From NCBI RefSeq assembly GCF_014698735.1, contig NZ_JACJTQ010000009.1, forward strand, positions 1-64,000: a stretch of DNA of 64,000 nucleotides, given 5' to 3'. A model generated the notes under the pieces. The model was not told the origin of the DNA, did not search any database, and worked only from the letters and a program-made list of their open reading frames with translations. Positions 17,754-27,492 of the stretch are shown piece after piece. The stretch is from Anabaena catenula FACHB-362. GTDB taxonomy: Bacteria; Cyanobacteriota; Cyanobacteriia; Cyanobacteriales; Nostocaceae. Within the stretch, counting starts at the first letter, position 1. Each line of letters opens with the position of its first letter. The position numbers were made by a program, and so were the translations under genes.

Positions 17754-17793
17754 AAATACATATTAAAAATAATTTGAATAGTATAATTATAAT

Positions 17794-18210
17794 TTAATCA
17801 AGGTTTAGAAAGTCTCTCGGAGTAATGATCTGATTTTGATATTCGACTAGAGTTTTGAGTGATAACAAGTCTTGATCTCCTGTGATCAAAAATTCGGCGT
17901 TGGCATCTTTCGCTAGGTCTAAAAATTTGTTATCATCTGGATCTCTACAGATATCTATTTGAGTTTTTATTTCTATAAATTGGCTATATTTTTTGACTAC
18001 TTCTAAGAAATCTTGCCGTTCTTTATCTGAGATATATTTATTGAATTTAGGTTTGTAAATTCGTGTTTTTAATTCTTCATAAGTTGGTTCACTTTGTGCT
18101 ATTTTGAATTGTTTATAGGCTTTATCTAGGGCTTTACGGGCTGTTCCATCTGGACTAAGTGCAGCACTAAGTAAAACGTTGGTATCAATGACAATGAGTT
18201 TATGATTCAT
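17794..18210 (-). CDS. PIN-domain toxin of a type II toxin-antitoxin pair
   Basis: A 138-residue PIN-domain protein, a Mg-dependent ribonuclease fold used by many toxins. The conserved acidic residues are visible: IDTNVLLSA (Asp9), EELK near residue 45, CRDPDDNKFLDLA (Asp about 89-94) and TGDQDLL (Asp about 114). It belongs to the 'putative toxin, PIN family' group common in cyanobacteria. Its start overlaps the end of the upstream antitoxin gene by 11 bases, the usual coupling in such pairs. All catalytic acids are present, so it may be active. Confidence 0.9.
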   Translation of the reverse strand: MNHKLIVIDTNVLLSAALSPDGTARKALDKAYKQFKIAQSEPTYEELKTRIYKPKFNKYISDKERQDFLEVVKKYSQFIEIKTQIDICRDPDDNKFLDLAKDANAEFLITGDQDLLSLKTLVEYQNQIITPRDFLNLD

Positions 18211-18421
18211 CAGCTAATAATTCTTCTAGAACTTCTTCTGTAAGTCCTTTTGCTTTAGCATTTTTACCGATTCTATCAAAAACAGTCAGTAAATCTTCTT
18301 CTTGATTTTTGGGTGAGTTTATCTTTATTTGTTGGATAATTTCTTCTTGTTCTTGTGCGGGAAGTTGTAAAACAAGATTAAGAATTTGCTCGAAGGTTAG
18401 AGGATAGGTTTTTTGTGTCAT
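18200..18421 (-). CDS. Antitoxin partner of the PIN toxin
   Basis: A 73-residue acidic helical protein (MTQKTYPLTFEQILNLVLQLPAQEQEEIIQQI...VLEELLADES) immediately upstream of and overlapping the PIN toxin gene. Small size, charge and position fit an antitoxin; the sequence resembles the cyanobacterial antitoxins that accompany PIN toxins. The DNA-binding fold is not obvious. Translation of the toxin is probably coupled through the overlap. Confidence 0.8.
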   Translation of the reverse strand: MTQKTYPLTFEQILNLVLQLPAQEQEEIIQQIKINSPKNQEEDLLTVFDRIGKNAKAKGLTEEVLEELLADES

Positions 18422-18447
18422 GGTATTAATTTTAACGCATTCAAAGA

Positions 18448-18669
18448 TTAAAGGTTGTACGCAGGTAAAGGAGCATCAAAATCATCTGGAACTGTAAACT
18501 CTCCAGCACATAAACCATAAGGTCTGAGTTGTGGAGATATGGGGGAAACTGGTTTTATTTCTGCTATTGGTTTACCTGATTCGGTAATAATTATACTTTC
18601 TCCTGCTGCTACCTGATGAAGATAGCTAGTGAGGTTTTTTTGGATTTCATCAATGGTTATGGTTAACAT
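18448..18669 (-). CDS. Phd/YefM-family antitoxin (orphan)
   Basis: A 73-residue antitoxin of the Phd/YefM family: MLTITIDEIQKNLTSYLHQVAAGESIIITESGKPIAEI is the typical N-terminal dimerisation and DNA-binding part, followed by a toxin-neutralising tail. Phd genes usually precede a PIN or Doc toxin. Here the next minus-strand genes are the separate antitoxin/PIN pair starting 27 bases downstream, so the original partner may have been lost, or the three genes may form one unit. Its promoter region and first codons are duplicated at 17346. Confidence 0.88.
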   Translation of the reverse strand: MLTITIDEIQKNLTSYLHQVAAGESIIITESGKPIAEIKPVSPISPQLRPYGLCAGEFTVPDDFDAPLPAYNL

Positions 18670-18758
18670 GAGATGATTGTGTGGGAATGTTTATATTATA
18701 GCAATTATTAATGTTTTTTATTTCGCGCAAAGATACAAAGGAGCAAAGGCGCAAAGGA
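18657..18758. repeat. Direct repeat copy B (phd leader, original context)
   Basis: Partner of the repeat at 17346-17443. Contains the phd start and upstream sequence, then a degenerate copy of the CGCAGAG-type repeat (CGCAAAGATACAAAGG...). About 52 of the first 58 bases match copy A by eye. Confidence 0.85.
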
Positions 18759-18772
18759 AGAATCGCAAGGTT

Positions 18773-19109
18773 TTAAGTAATTGCAAATTCTGTATATTGT
18801 CTGATATCGGCTGGTTGGAAGGCTAAAACAATTTGATTTTTAGGAATACCAGCGTTAACAAGTTCGTTAGCTATACCGTATTCTGTTCCGTCTCTTTGAA
18901 TCCAGATTTTATGGTTGATAATGTCTATATGAACTAAGCAACCATGTACTCGTTGATTATTTTCCCAGCAAGAGTGTTAGTAGTAGGTAATGGTTGGCGG
19001 TTTGGTCTATTATTAGTTGTCTTTCTAGTTCACCGTAAGCGTAGGGAAGTTGGGAATATTCGGTTAAGATTTTTTGAATGATTTGGCGATATTTATCTAA
19101 GGTATCCAT
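18773..19109 (-). pseudogene. xisI: Frameshifted xisI (fdxN element excision controlling factor family)
   Basis: XisI-family proteins, with XisH, are named for factors controlling excision of the fdxN element during heterocyst differentiation; many paralogues of unknown role are scattered in Nostoc genomes. The first frame reads MDTLDKYRQIIQKILTEYSQ...RQLIIDQTANHYLLLTLL and stops at 18957. The adjacent frame supplies the rest of the family sequence, WENNQRVHGCLVHIDIINHK...GIPKNQIVLAFQPADIR, to TAA at 18773. The total is 337 bases, one more than the 336 expected for a 111-residue XisI. A single-base insertion near 18975 therefore disrupts the gene. Confidence 0.88.
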
Positions 19110-19171
19110 TGCAGTATAATCTCTTGTTCTGAGTCGAAGACAAGTAAACAAAGGCGTTGATTTTCTAATAA
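19097..19171 (-). pseudogene. xisH: C-terminal remnant of xisH
   Basis: In the frame overlapping the start of xisI, the codons read LLENQRLCLLVFDSEQEIIL followed by QWIP and TAG. This matches the C-terminal end of XisH (…LLVFDxxxEvIxQWIx), and overlap with xisI is the normal xisHI arrangement. A stop lies immediately upstream and the rest of xisH is absent, replaced by DNA leading to the 736-residue gene. A decayed remnant. Confidence 0.75.
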
Positions 19172-19227
19172 TTATGTTTAGATGCTATTCTAAAATCTAG
19201 AAAATCAACATAATGTATTCAATTTAT

Positions 19228-21438
19228 TTAGCTTAACAAACCTGCTTCTTTCCATTCTTTAATCAAAACATTCTCAAAACCACTGTATGAAGCTATAAGT
19301 AAAAAATTATTCTTGAAATCTATTCTATCTTTAAAAAAAGAACTATACTCTTCTTTACTACAATCTACTATATGAACAAATCCACTAATATCAACTCTAA
19401 CAGCAGGAAATAGATTTTGTTTCTCTCTCAAATGAAGTATTCTTTCACGTATCCATGTCCAATCTATGTTTTTATAGTCAGCAAGATTAGTAGAAAGTTG
19501 ATCATCATGAGTAAGTGGAAGAATAATCCTATCAAGCAAATACATTAAGTTAGTATGATACAAATTCAAGTGTTTATTTTTGGGAATATTATCAATTAAT
19601 ATAAAAATTTGCTCTCCTACCATTTGCTTAATATTGCATTCTAGATAATCTTTTGATAAGTCATTCATAATATCACTGACTACTTCATCTGCTAAATATA
19701 ATTCTTCTGACAAACAAGCTTTTACTACATTTTTTAGAAAATAAATTGAGGTATTGCAAACATTTTCTTCTAAATCTTTCCTGAGTTCATCAGACAGCAC
19801 ACAATCAAGATAAGAATCTAATAGCGGATGACATCGTAAACCTAACTCAAAGCAAATATTATGTATTTGATTTTTTTCCGTCAAGAAATAATTATATATC
19901 CAATCTATAAAAGATTGAATACTGGACAAAGCATCTTCAAAATTTTCTGTTGTTGTTATCTTGATTACTGGAGGAGGAATAGTAAGACTCTTTGATTTTC
20001 CATATCTTATTGACACTTCCAATAGAGTTGCCTGAATATCTAACATATACCAAGTGATAGAAGCAGGTAAATTTTTAAGTTTTCCATCTTGATTATGAAT
20101 AGCTATGTTATAGAGTGTTAATAGCGTGCCTAGAGAAACACCAAGATCAAACATGATTTTACAAGTGAAGCCTCTACTCTCTAATTGATTAATGCCCGAG
20201 ATAGTATCTAAAATAGGTATTCCAATAAATGGATCTTCACAACTAATAATCCTGTTAGCTACTCCAGATAAAATATTTTGTTTGACTCCAGGATGAGAAA
20301 TAAATTCTCTAACAAAATCGCCTAAAGTCCCCCAAAGTTCGATATGAAACGGTAACGCACGATGACGCATTGTTAGTAATGCCGAATTAATTTCGTAAGG
20401 TTTTTCTCTTTCAAGATCCCAATAGGATAAGCCCTCTATATCAACTCTATAATACTGCTTCAAGTATGTAATACCTGTTTTCCAAATATTATCACTGGAT
20501 AAGTAAGCAGAGGCAAGGTCTTCTGAATTTTCAATTAAATACTCACCTATGGGACTTTGAGAAGCATCAATCATTCCTTTATTTTGTGCAAATGGAAGAA
20601 ATACATAGGGATTGATGAAACCTACAGTCAAATGAAATTTAGCAGCACCACCAACATTTTCCCATCCATCCCAGCAATCATACCAAACAAGTACAAAACC
20701 ATGTGAGTTATTTCTGTCCCCTTCCCTAGCGATTAGTCGGGCTGCATTTAAAACAACAAGTTCTGTATCTTGTAAAATATCTTCATTATTTTGCTGATAC
20801 AGAATAATTTGAAAAGTCGATATAGCGTTTCGGGGAAAAGTTATGTTCCCTGTAGCAGTCCATGTAGAAGGTATATGTATTTTTAGTTTTAAGTCTTGTT
20901 CATCGAAGTCTATTTTCAAGCAAAGGATTTGCTTCGATTCCCAGGTGATTAAACCTAAAACGGAATGATCTAGAAGAGCGGGATATTCAGTGGATATAAT
21001 ACAGAAACTAACTTCATAATTTGATAAAAATGGTAATATATTCTTCAATTCTGACTCATAAGCGATTATTTCTGTAATTGCTTCTCTCGTTGCTTGCTTA
21101 CTCCTTTTTATTTCAATAATTATTAATTTACGTTGTTCTTCATTGAAAAGTATTAAATCGGGAGACAGCTTTTGCGATTGTGATCTATCTAGAGAAATAC
21201 TTTTAGAGGCAGTTGTTATAATACGAGTATCTTCCAATAATTGGAGTACATTCCTGGCAGCAATTATTGCTTTTTTAGTTGATAAATAATCAATCAAAAA
21301 TGATGGTAAAGAATCAGGGTCGTAGTAAGATTGATAACGGTATTCTAGTGAATTTATATCTTCATCTTCTATAAGCTCAAAAAATTTATTTTCTCGAATC
21401 GCAGTTTCTATAATTTTCTGAATTTCAATTTCTTTCAT
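19228..21438 (-). CDS. Large protein of unknown function with N-terminal PD-(D/E)XK-like nuclease motif
   Basis: A 736-residue protein I do not recognise as a whole. Near the N terminus SPDLILFNEEQRKLIIIEIKRSKQ gives Asp94, then Glu109-Ile-Lys111, followed by a helix AITEIIAYE. This is the layout of PD-(D/E)XK nucleases (D-x14-ExK). An N-terminal helical part (residues 1-80) precedes it. The remaining 550 residues are Leu/Ile-rich alpha-beta with many Trp/Tyr and no visible P-loop, helicase or membrane signature. Base composition is AT-rich like the neighbouring toxin-antitoxin genes and unlike ahcY. It directly abuts the xisH remnant. A nucleic-acid-targeting or defence role is possible but is inference. 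Confidence 0.7.
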   Translation of the reverse strand: MKEIEIQKIIETAIRENKFFELIEDEDINSLEYRYQSYYDPDSLPSFLIDYLSTKKAIIAARNVLQLLEDTRIITTASKSISLDRSQSQKLSPDLILFNEEQRKLIIIEIKRSKQATREAITEIIAYESELKNILPFLSNYEVSFCIISTEYPALLDHSVLGLITWESKQILCLKIDFDEQDLKLKIHIPSTWTATGNITFPRNAISTFQIILYQQNNEDILQDTELVVLNAARLIAREGDRNNSHGFVLVWYDCWDGWENVGGAAKFHLTVGFINPYVFLPFAQNKGMIDASQSPIGEYLIENSEDLASAYLSSDNIWKTGITYLKQYYRVDIEGLSYWDLEREKPYEINSALLTMRHRALPFHIELWGTLGDFVREFISHPGVKQNILSGVANRIISCEDPFIGIPILDTISGINQLESRGFTCKIMFDLGVSLGTLLTLYNIAIHNQDGKLKNLPASITWYMLDIQATLLEVSIRYGKSKSLTIPPPVIKITTTENFEDALSSIQSFIDWIYNYFLTEKNQIHNICFELGLRCHPLLDSYLDCVLSDELRKDLEENVCNTSIYFLKNVVKACLSEELYLADEVVSDIMNDLSKDYLECNIKQMVGEQIFILIDNIPKNKHLNLYHTNLMYLLDRIILPLTHDDQLSTNLADYKNIDWTWIRERILHLREKQNLFPAVRVDISGFVHIVDCSKEEYSSFFKDRIDFKNNFLLIASYSGFENVLIKEWKEAGLLS

Positions 21439-21490
21439 AAATTTATTACCTAATCATTTTTGAAATTTTCCTAATTCAATCAATCTTTTT

Positions 21491-21518
21491 TGGTGCGTTA
21501 CGCTTCGCTAACACACCA
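21491..21518. repeat. Short palindromic repeat
   Basis: TGGTGCGTTA ... TAACACACCA, a 10-bp stem with one mismatch around CGCTTCGC. It belongs to the GGTGCGTTA(C/G)GC hairpin type dispersed in Nostoc genomes; a related hairpin is at 52842-52914. Confidence 0.75.
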
Positions 21519-21520
21519 TA

Positions 21521-21660
21521 TTGTCTGAATCAGGATTTCCAGGATTTAAGGATGTACAGGATTAAGAGAAAACTAATCTTTAAAATCTGAAATATTCCCA
21601 GATAAATATTCATACAAAATCCTGTAAGTCCTCTAATCCTGAGCATCCTGATTCAGACAA
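21521..21660. repeat. 140-bp imperfect inverted repeat
   Basis: The left arm (21521-21563) begins TTGTCTGAATCAGGAT and the right arm (21618-21660) ends with its complement ATCCTGATTCAGACAA. The arms are 43 bases each and match at most positions (CAGGATT at the inner ends of both). The loop is about 54 bases. No coding capacity; a MITE-like or foldback element. Confidence 0.85.
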
Positions 21661-21788
21661 AAAATATTTGTAATCTAAACATACCAATTCTCATTCTATC
21701 CTCTCTCTGTGCCTCTGCGTCTCTGCGTGAGAAATAAAAAAAGGGATAAGCAAAACGCCTATCCCCAAAAAATCAACTAATCAAATTA

Positions 21789-23431
<1,643 letters not shown>

Positions 23432-25075
23432 GTGCGCTTTAAATTTTTGGGGATAACAAGCGCAGTAGCAATAGCTATTGTATCTGTACCAAAAGCTACA
23501 GCCCAGATCCCTCTTTTACCTTACTTACAAACTCCTAGCAGTGTGAGTAATGATTCAGAAAACAAAAATGTTTCGGAATGGATTTATTTAGATGGTCGCC
23601 CATTATTTCGGATAGCAGCATCGAAAAACAATATTTTCGAGCGGTCACAAAATATCCAGCAAAATTTGCAAAAAATCAGCAAAAATTACTTTCATTCACC
23701 CACACAAGCATTCAATGTACAAATCCGTACTGTCAATGGCTTGCCAGTAATTTACATCAATGAAAACTACTTGATGACTGTCAATTCTGAAGATGCTAAA
23801 TTACGTCAAGTAGATACGTTGACACTGGCTAATCAGATTGCCGGAGATTTGCAGCAATACTTGGAAAGAGCCAAGGAAGAACGCCAAACTTCATCTTTAA
23901 TCGACAACGGTAAAATTGCTGTTGGTATTGGATTAGGGATGATTTTACTGAGTTGGGGAATCAAACGCTGGCAAAGGCGTTTAAATCAGAAAGCAGAAAA
24001 CTTTATCCCTCCAACTTCAGAAACAGATCAACCAATTACCGTTCTACTTAATCAACAACAAGAGCAGCATCTTCAAGAAGTTAAAAAACGACTATTCCAA
24101 ATCGCACAAACTGGAATTTGGGGAAGTGGTAGTTTTATCATTCTCGGTCTATTTCCTTACACTAGGGCGCTGCAATTAGGAATTCTCGTAGTTGCCCAAA
24201 TTCCTTTAAGATTGGCAGCTGTTGTTTTGGGAACTTACGTAGCAATTCGCTTTACCTATGCCTTAATAGATCACTCTACTTCGACTATCGTTAGCAGTGG
24301 TGCTTTATTAACCCCACAAACTTACGAACGTCTACAATTGCGAATTTCCACATTTTCCGGCGTGACGAAAAGTATTGCCACTATTCTCTGGGTGGGAACA
24401 GGCATTTTATTAGCCTTGGTTTCCTTGGGGATAGATATTATTCCGCTCCTTGCTGGTGCTGGATTAGTCGGTGTGGCTTTGTCCCTAGCTTCCCAAAACT
24501 TAATCAAAGATGCAATTAATGGTTTTCTGATTATTCTCGAAGATCAATATGCTCTTGGTGATGTCATTAATGTGGGAGATGTGGGTGGTTTGGTAGAAAA
24601 TCTCAATCTGCGAATGACTCAAGTTCGGGATGCGGAAGGCCGTTTGATTACAATTCCCAATAGCGAAGTGAAAATAGTAGCTAATCTTTCTAGTCGTTGG
24701 TCACGGGCAGATTTAACAATACCAATTTCCTACCAAGCCGACATTGACAATGCTTTGAAATTAATTGAAGATGTGGCTTTGACAATGAATGAAGAACCCC
24801 TATGGCGACGGCAAATTATCGAAAAGCCCAGTGTGTTGGGAATTGATAATTTTAGCGATCGCGGTTTGATCATCCGTGTATGGATTAAAACCCAGCCTCT
24901 CAAACAATGGGATGTAGCGCGAGAATATCGTCGTCGCGTAAAAGTTGCCTTAGATAAGGCCGGAGTTTCCATTCCCGTCCCGCAACAAGCCGTTTGGATC
25001 AATCATCCTCAGTTTTTGAACTCTCAGAATAATGGCAAGTCTGAATTCCCTTCAATTACAGCACCGGAAACCTAA
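23432..25075 (+). CDS. MscS-family mechanosensitive ion channel with N-terminal periplasmic domain
   Basis: A 547-residue channel of the MscS superfamily. A signal-like N terminus (LGITSAVAIAIVSVPKATA) leads into an extracytoplasmic region of about 150 residues. Membrane segments follow near residues 165-178, 225-245, 255-275, 305-325 and 330-350. The pore helix and beta domain are typical: GVALSLASQNLIKDAINGFLIILEDQYALGDVI, then EVKIVANLSSRWSRADLTIPI. The start is GTG 23432 with AAGGAGG eight bases upstream. It releases solutes on hypo-osmotic shock, as for the family. Confidence 0.92.
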   Translation: MRFKFLGITSAVAIAIVSVPKATAQIPLLPYLQTPSSVSNDSENKNVSEWIYLDGRPLFRIAASKNNIFERSQNIQQNLQKISKNYFHSPTQAFNVQIRTVNGLPVIYINENYLMTVNSEDAKLRQVDTLTLANQIAGDLQQYLERAKEERQTSSLIDNGKIAVGIGLGMILLSWGIKRWQRRLNQKAENFIPPTSETDQPITVLLNQQQEQHLQEVKKRLFQIAQTGIWGSGSFIILGLFPYTRALQLGILVVAQIPLRLAAVVLGTYVAIRFTYALIDHSTSTIVSSGALLTPQTYERLQLRISTFSGVTKSIATILWVGTGILLALVSLGIDIIPLLAGAGLVGVALSLASQNLIKDAINGFLIILEDQYALGDVINVGDVGGLVENLNLRMTQVRDAEGRLITIPNSEVKIVANLSSRWSRADLTIPISYQADIDNALKLIEDVALTMNEEPLWRRQIIEKPSVLGIDNFSDRGLIIRVWIKTQPLKQWDVAREYRRRVKVALDKAGVSIPVPQQAVWINHPQFLNSQNNGKSEFPSITAPET

Positions 25076-25123
25076 ATACTGCAAAGTTTTCTAATCACCT
25101 AACCCTTTTCCCATTCGGGAAAT

Positions 25124-25163
25124 AATCATGTATGGGCGTTTTATAAAGCGTCTATGCATGATT
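25124..25163 (+). terminator. Hairpin downstream of the mscS-like gene
   Basis: AATCATGTATGGGCG and GCGTCTATGCATGATT form an imperfect 15-bp stem around TTTTATAAA, followed by TTATTT. Probable terminator 48 bases after the stop. Confidence 0.6.
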
Positions 25164-25259
25164 TTATTTGTATGATTAGGCATATGTAAATAATTATAGC
25201 CGTGGACAGGGTGGTTAGGACATCAATTGATAATGAAACTCCCACTACAAGAGGGTTTA

Positions 25260-25301
<42 letters not shown>

Positions 25302-25498
25302 CTATATTGTGGGACTAAAGCTGCTATTGCAGAAGAAAAAGAATTTTATTTTGTTGACTTACTTGTATAAAGTAGCTTGTCTGATGAGAAATAATTTTTG
25401 ATTGCCCTCTTGGCAAAATAGTATATTTGTACTAAACTATAAAAATAGTCTTCAAACCTTGAAAGACTTATGGAAGATGGATTTAAAGGACTATACCT

Positions 25499-25762
25499 AT
25501 GATGAAGCATTATATTCTCAGCCTCAATCCAACTGCCAAGCATGAATGGGATCGTTGTATTTTACGTGATCCTTTGACTGCAAAACGTCCAGATATAGCT
25601 AAATTAATTTCCGAAGCCGTAGGTGCAGAGACAGGCAATTATTTAGTAAGTGTAAATATTGAAGTCACAGTATTAGAACAAGCATCTCCATCACCAGCAG
25701 AACAACTTTCCCTACCCTTTCCCGAAGTCAACCTCCCGTCACAGCTGCGCGAAGCAGCTTAA
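25499..25762 (+). CDS. Small hypothetical protein
   Basis: An 87-residue protein (MMKHYILSLNPTAKHEWDRC...) with no recognised domain. The centre reads AKLISEAVGAETGNYLVSVNIEVTVLEQ and the tail is Pro-rich (PSPAEQLSLPFPEV). An AAGGA site lies about 11 bases before the ATG. The last codons (QLREAA) fall in a palindromic repeat (AGCTGCGCGAAGCAGCT), so the C terminus was probably supplied by an inserted repeat. Likely a real small gene of unknown role. Confidence 0.6.
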   Translation: MMKHYILSLNPTAKHEWDRCILRDPLTAKRPDIAKLISEAVGAETGNYLVSVNIEVTVLEQASPSPAEQLSLPFPEVNLPSQLREAA

Positions 25763-26222
25763 AAAATACCAAATGTTTTAGGGCGCAGTGTCTGCGCCTT
25801 TATAGTCTTTATAAAAACTTTGTTACATCAGTTTTCTCTAACTACTGCGAAAATAGTTGATATTCTAATTACTACTAGGCTTGATTTAATTAATCCCAAA
25901 CATTTAAACAAGTAGTTTACAAACCTGTAATACGCTGTAAAACTCTTGAGGCACTGGCATACTTCGACAAGCTCAGTACAAGTCTTGTTTGTTCAAATCA
26001 TGTAAATTAAATAGACAATAAGTAGCTTGGCGCAATTAAATATAAAACCTCTCCCTAACCCTCTCCTACAAGGAGAGGGAAAAGGAATAACTCTTAATAA
26101 TGGAGAGGCTTTGACTCCCACTTCCCTGGTAGGGGGCTGGGGGGTTAGGTCTATCTTATATTTTTTAACGCCCACCTACTTAGCTTCATCATCGTTTATG
26201 TATCTGCGAAGGACATTCAACC
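25763..26222. other. Intergenic region with a perfect hairpin
   Basis: 460 bases upstream of the flavin oxidoreductase. CCCTCTCCT (26059-26067), loop ACA, AGGAGAGGG (26071-26079) is a perfect 9-bp hairpin of the type scattered in Nostoc genomes. Open frames of 60-70 codons on both strands over it are judged spurious. Confidence 0.6.
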
Positions 26223-27287
26223 ATGCCACATTTATTTGAACCATTGAATCAACGCAGTGTTACCTTTAGTAATCGCATTGCGGTTTCTCCCATGTGTCAA
26301 TATTCCAGCGAAAATGGGTTCGCTAATGATTGGCATCTTATTCACCTTGTTAGTCGTGCCGTGGGAGGAGCAGGACTTGTAATCACTGAAGCTGCGGCAG
26401 TTGAACCCCCAGGAAGGATCACGCCGCAAGATTTAGGAATTTGGGAAGATGCCCACATTGAAATGCTGGCAAGAATTGTAGAGTCACTTCATCGTCATGG
26501 ATCTGTGGCGGGAATTCAGCTTGCTCATGCGGGTCGAAAGGCTAGTACAGCCACTCCTTGGGATGGTGGTGGAGTGCTTTTGGAATCAGAAGGGGGATGG
26601 ACTGCGATAGCTCCCAGTGCTATTCCATTTGAGTCAGAAAGTCCTACTCCCAAAGCATTGAGTATCGAAGAAATTCAAAACCTGATCGAATCATTTGTGA
26701 ATGCTGCTAGACGTTCTCTAGAAGCAGGATTCGACGTGATTGAGATTCACTCGGCTCACGGTTATCTATTGCATGAATTTCTCTCTCCACTAAGCAATCA
26801 ACGGACGGATGAATACGGTGGTAGTTTTGAAAATCGCATCCGGTTTTTATGTGAAGTTGTTCAAGGAGTAAGAAATATTTTACCGGATCAGACTCCGCTT
26901 TGGGTTCGTATTTCTGCAACTGATTGGGTCAGTAATGGCTGGGATATTGAACAAAGTATTACCCTTTGCAGTAAATTAAAATCACTGGGTGTTGATTTAA
27001 TTGATTGCTCATCAGGTGGAATTGTCCCTGGCGAAAAAATTCCAGTTGGTGCTGGTTATCAAACATCATTTAGCGATCGCATTCGCCGCGAAGCCAAAAT
27101 TGCTACTGGTGCTGTTGGCATGATTACAGCACCAGAACAAGCAGATCATATCATTCGTACAGGTCAAGCAGACATAGTATTAATCGGTAGAGAGATGTTG
27201 CGTGATCCTTACTGGACAAGGCGGGCAGCCAAGCAACTACGCCAATCCTTATCGGTTCCGATTCAGTACGATCGCGCCTGGAAGTAA
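26223..27287 (+). CDS. NADH:flavin oxidoreductase, old yellow enzyme (NamA/YqjM type)
   Basis: A 354-residue FMN-dependent ene-reductase with a TIM-barrel fold. It begins LFEPLNQRSVTFSNRIAVSPMCQYSSENG, where Cys near residue 25 is the residue typical of the YqjM/NamA class. It also has QLAHAGRKAS, the active-site HSAHGYLLHEFLSPLSNQR, and GGSFENRIRF. It reduces activated C=C bonds using NADPH; physiological substrates in cyanobacteria are unknown, with detoxification suggested for the class. Ends 205 bases before the convergent glycosyltransferase gene. Confidence 0.95.
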   Translation: MPHLFEPLNQRSVTFSNRIAVSPMCQYSSENGFANDWHLIHLVSRAVGGAGLVITEAAAVEPPGRITPQDLGIWEDAHIEMLARIVESLHRHGSVAGIQLAHAGRKASTATPWDGGGVLLESEGGWTAIAPSAIPFESESPTPKALSIEEIQNLIESFVNAARRSLEAGFDVIEIHSAHGYLLHEFLSPLSNQRTDEYGGSFENRIRFLCEVVQGVRNILPDQTPLWVRISATDWVSNGWDIEQSITLCSKLKSLGVDLIDCSSGGIVPGEKIPVGAGYQTSFSDRIRREAKIATGAVGMITAPEQADHIIRTGQADIVLIGREMLRDPYWTRRAAKQLRQSLSVPIQYDRAWK

Positions 27288-27351
27288 ATATATCTGCGAT
27301 CAATCTATTAGTAGTCGTGCAAAATAAATTGCATATTGATCTCGTATCTCG

Positions 27352-27372
27352 TTCCCAGTCTCTGACTGGGAA
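27352..27372. terminator. Hairpin between convergent genes
   Basis: TTCCCAGT ... ACTGGGAA, a perfect 8-bp stem with a 5-base loop, in the convergent gap. It is both a known style of Nostoc dispersed repeat and a possible bidirectional terminator; T runs are absent. Confidence 0.5.
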
Positions 27373-27492
27373 TGCTATCATAGAGGCTCTGACTCTACTG
27401 TCACACTCAGGCAAAGCCTTCTAGAATTCATTCCCATACAGAGTATAGGAACAAGAAAAATAAAAAAGAGAATATGGGTGTTATATCAATTA

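Larger units (their letters stand above)
21439..21788. other. Intergenic region rich in hairpins
   Basis: Region of 350 bases between the unknown nuclease-like gene and ahcY, both minus strand. It is filled by a GC-poor hairpin (21491-21518), a 140-base inverted repeat (21521-21660) and an inverse copy of the CGCAGAG-type repeat (about 21708-21733). These repeats mark the right edge of the accessory island. Confidence 0.7.

Noticed and set aside
26027-26239. 70-codon frame upstream of the flavin oxidoreductase
   Set aside because: Contains the CCCTCTCCT hairpin repeat and overlaps the start of the real gene in another frame.
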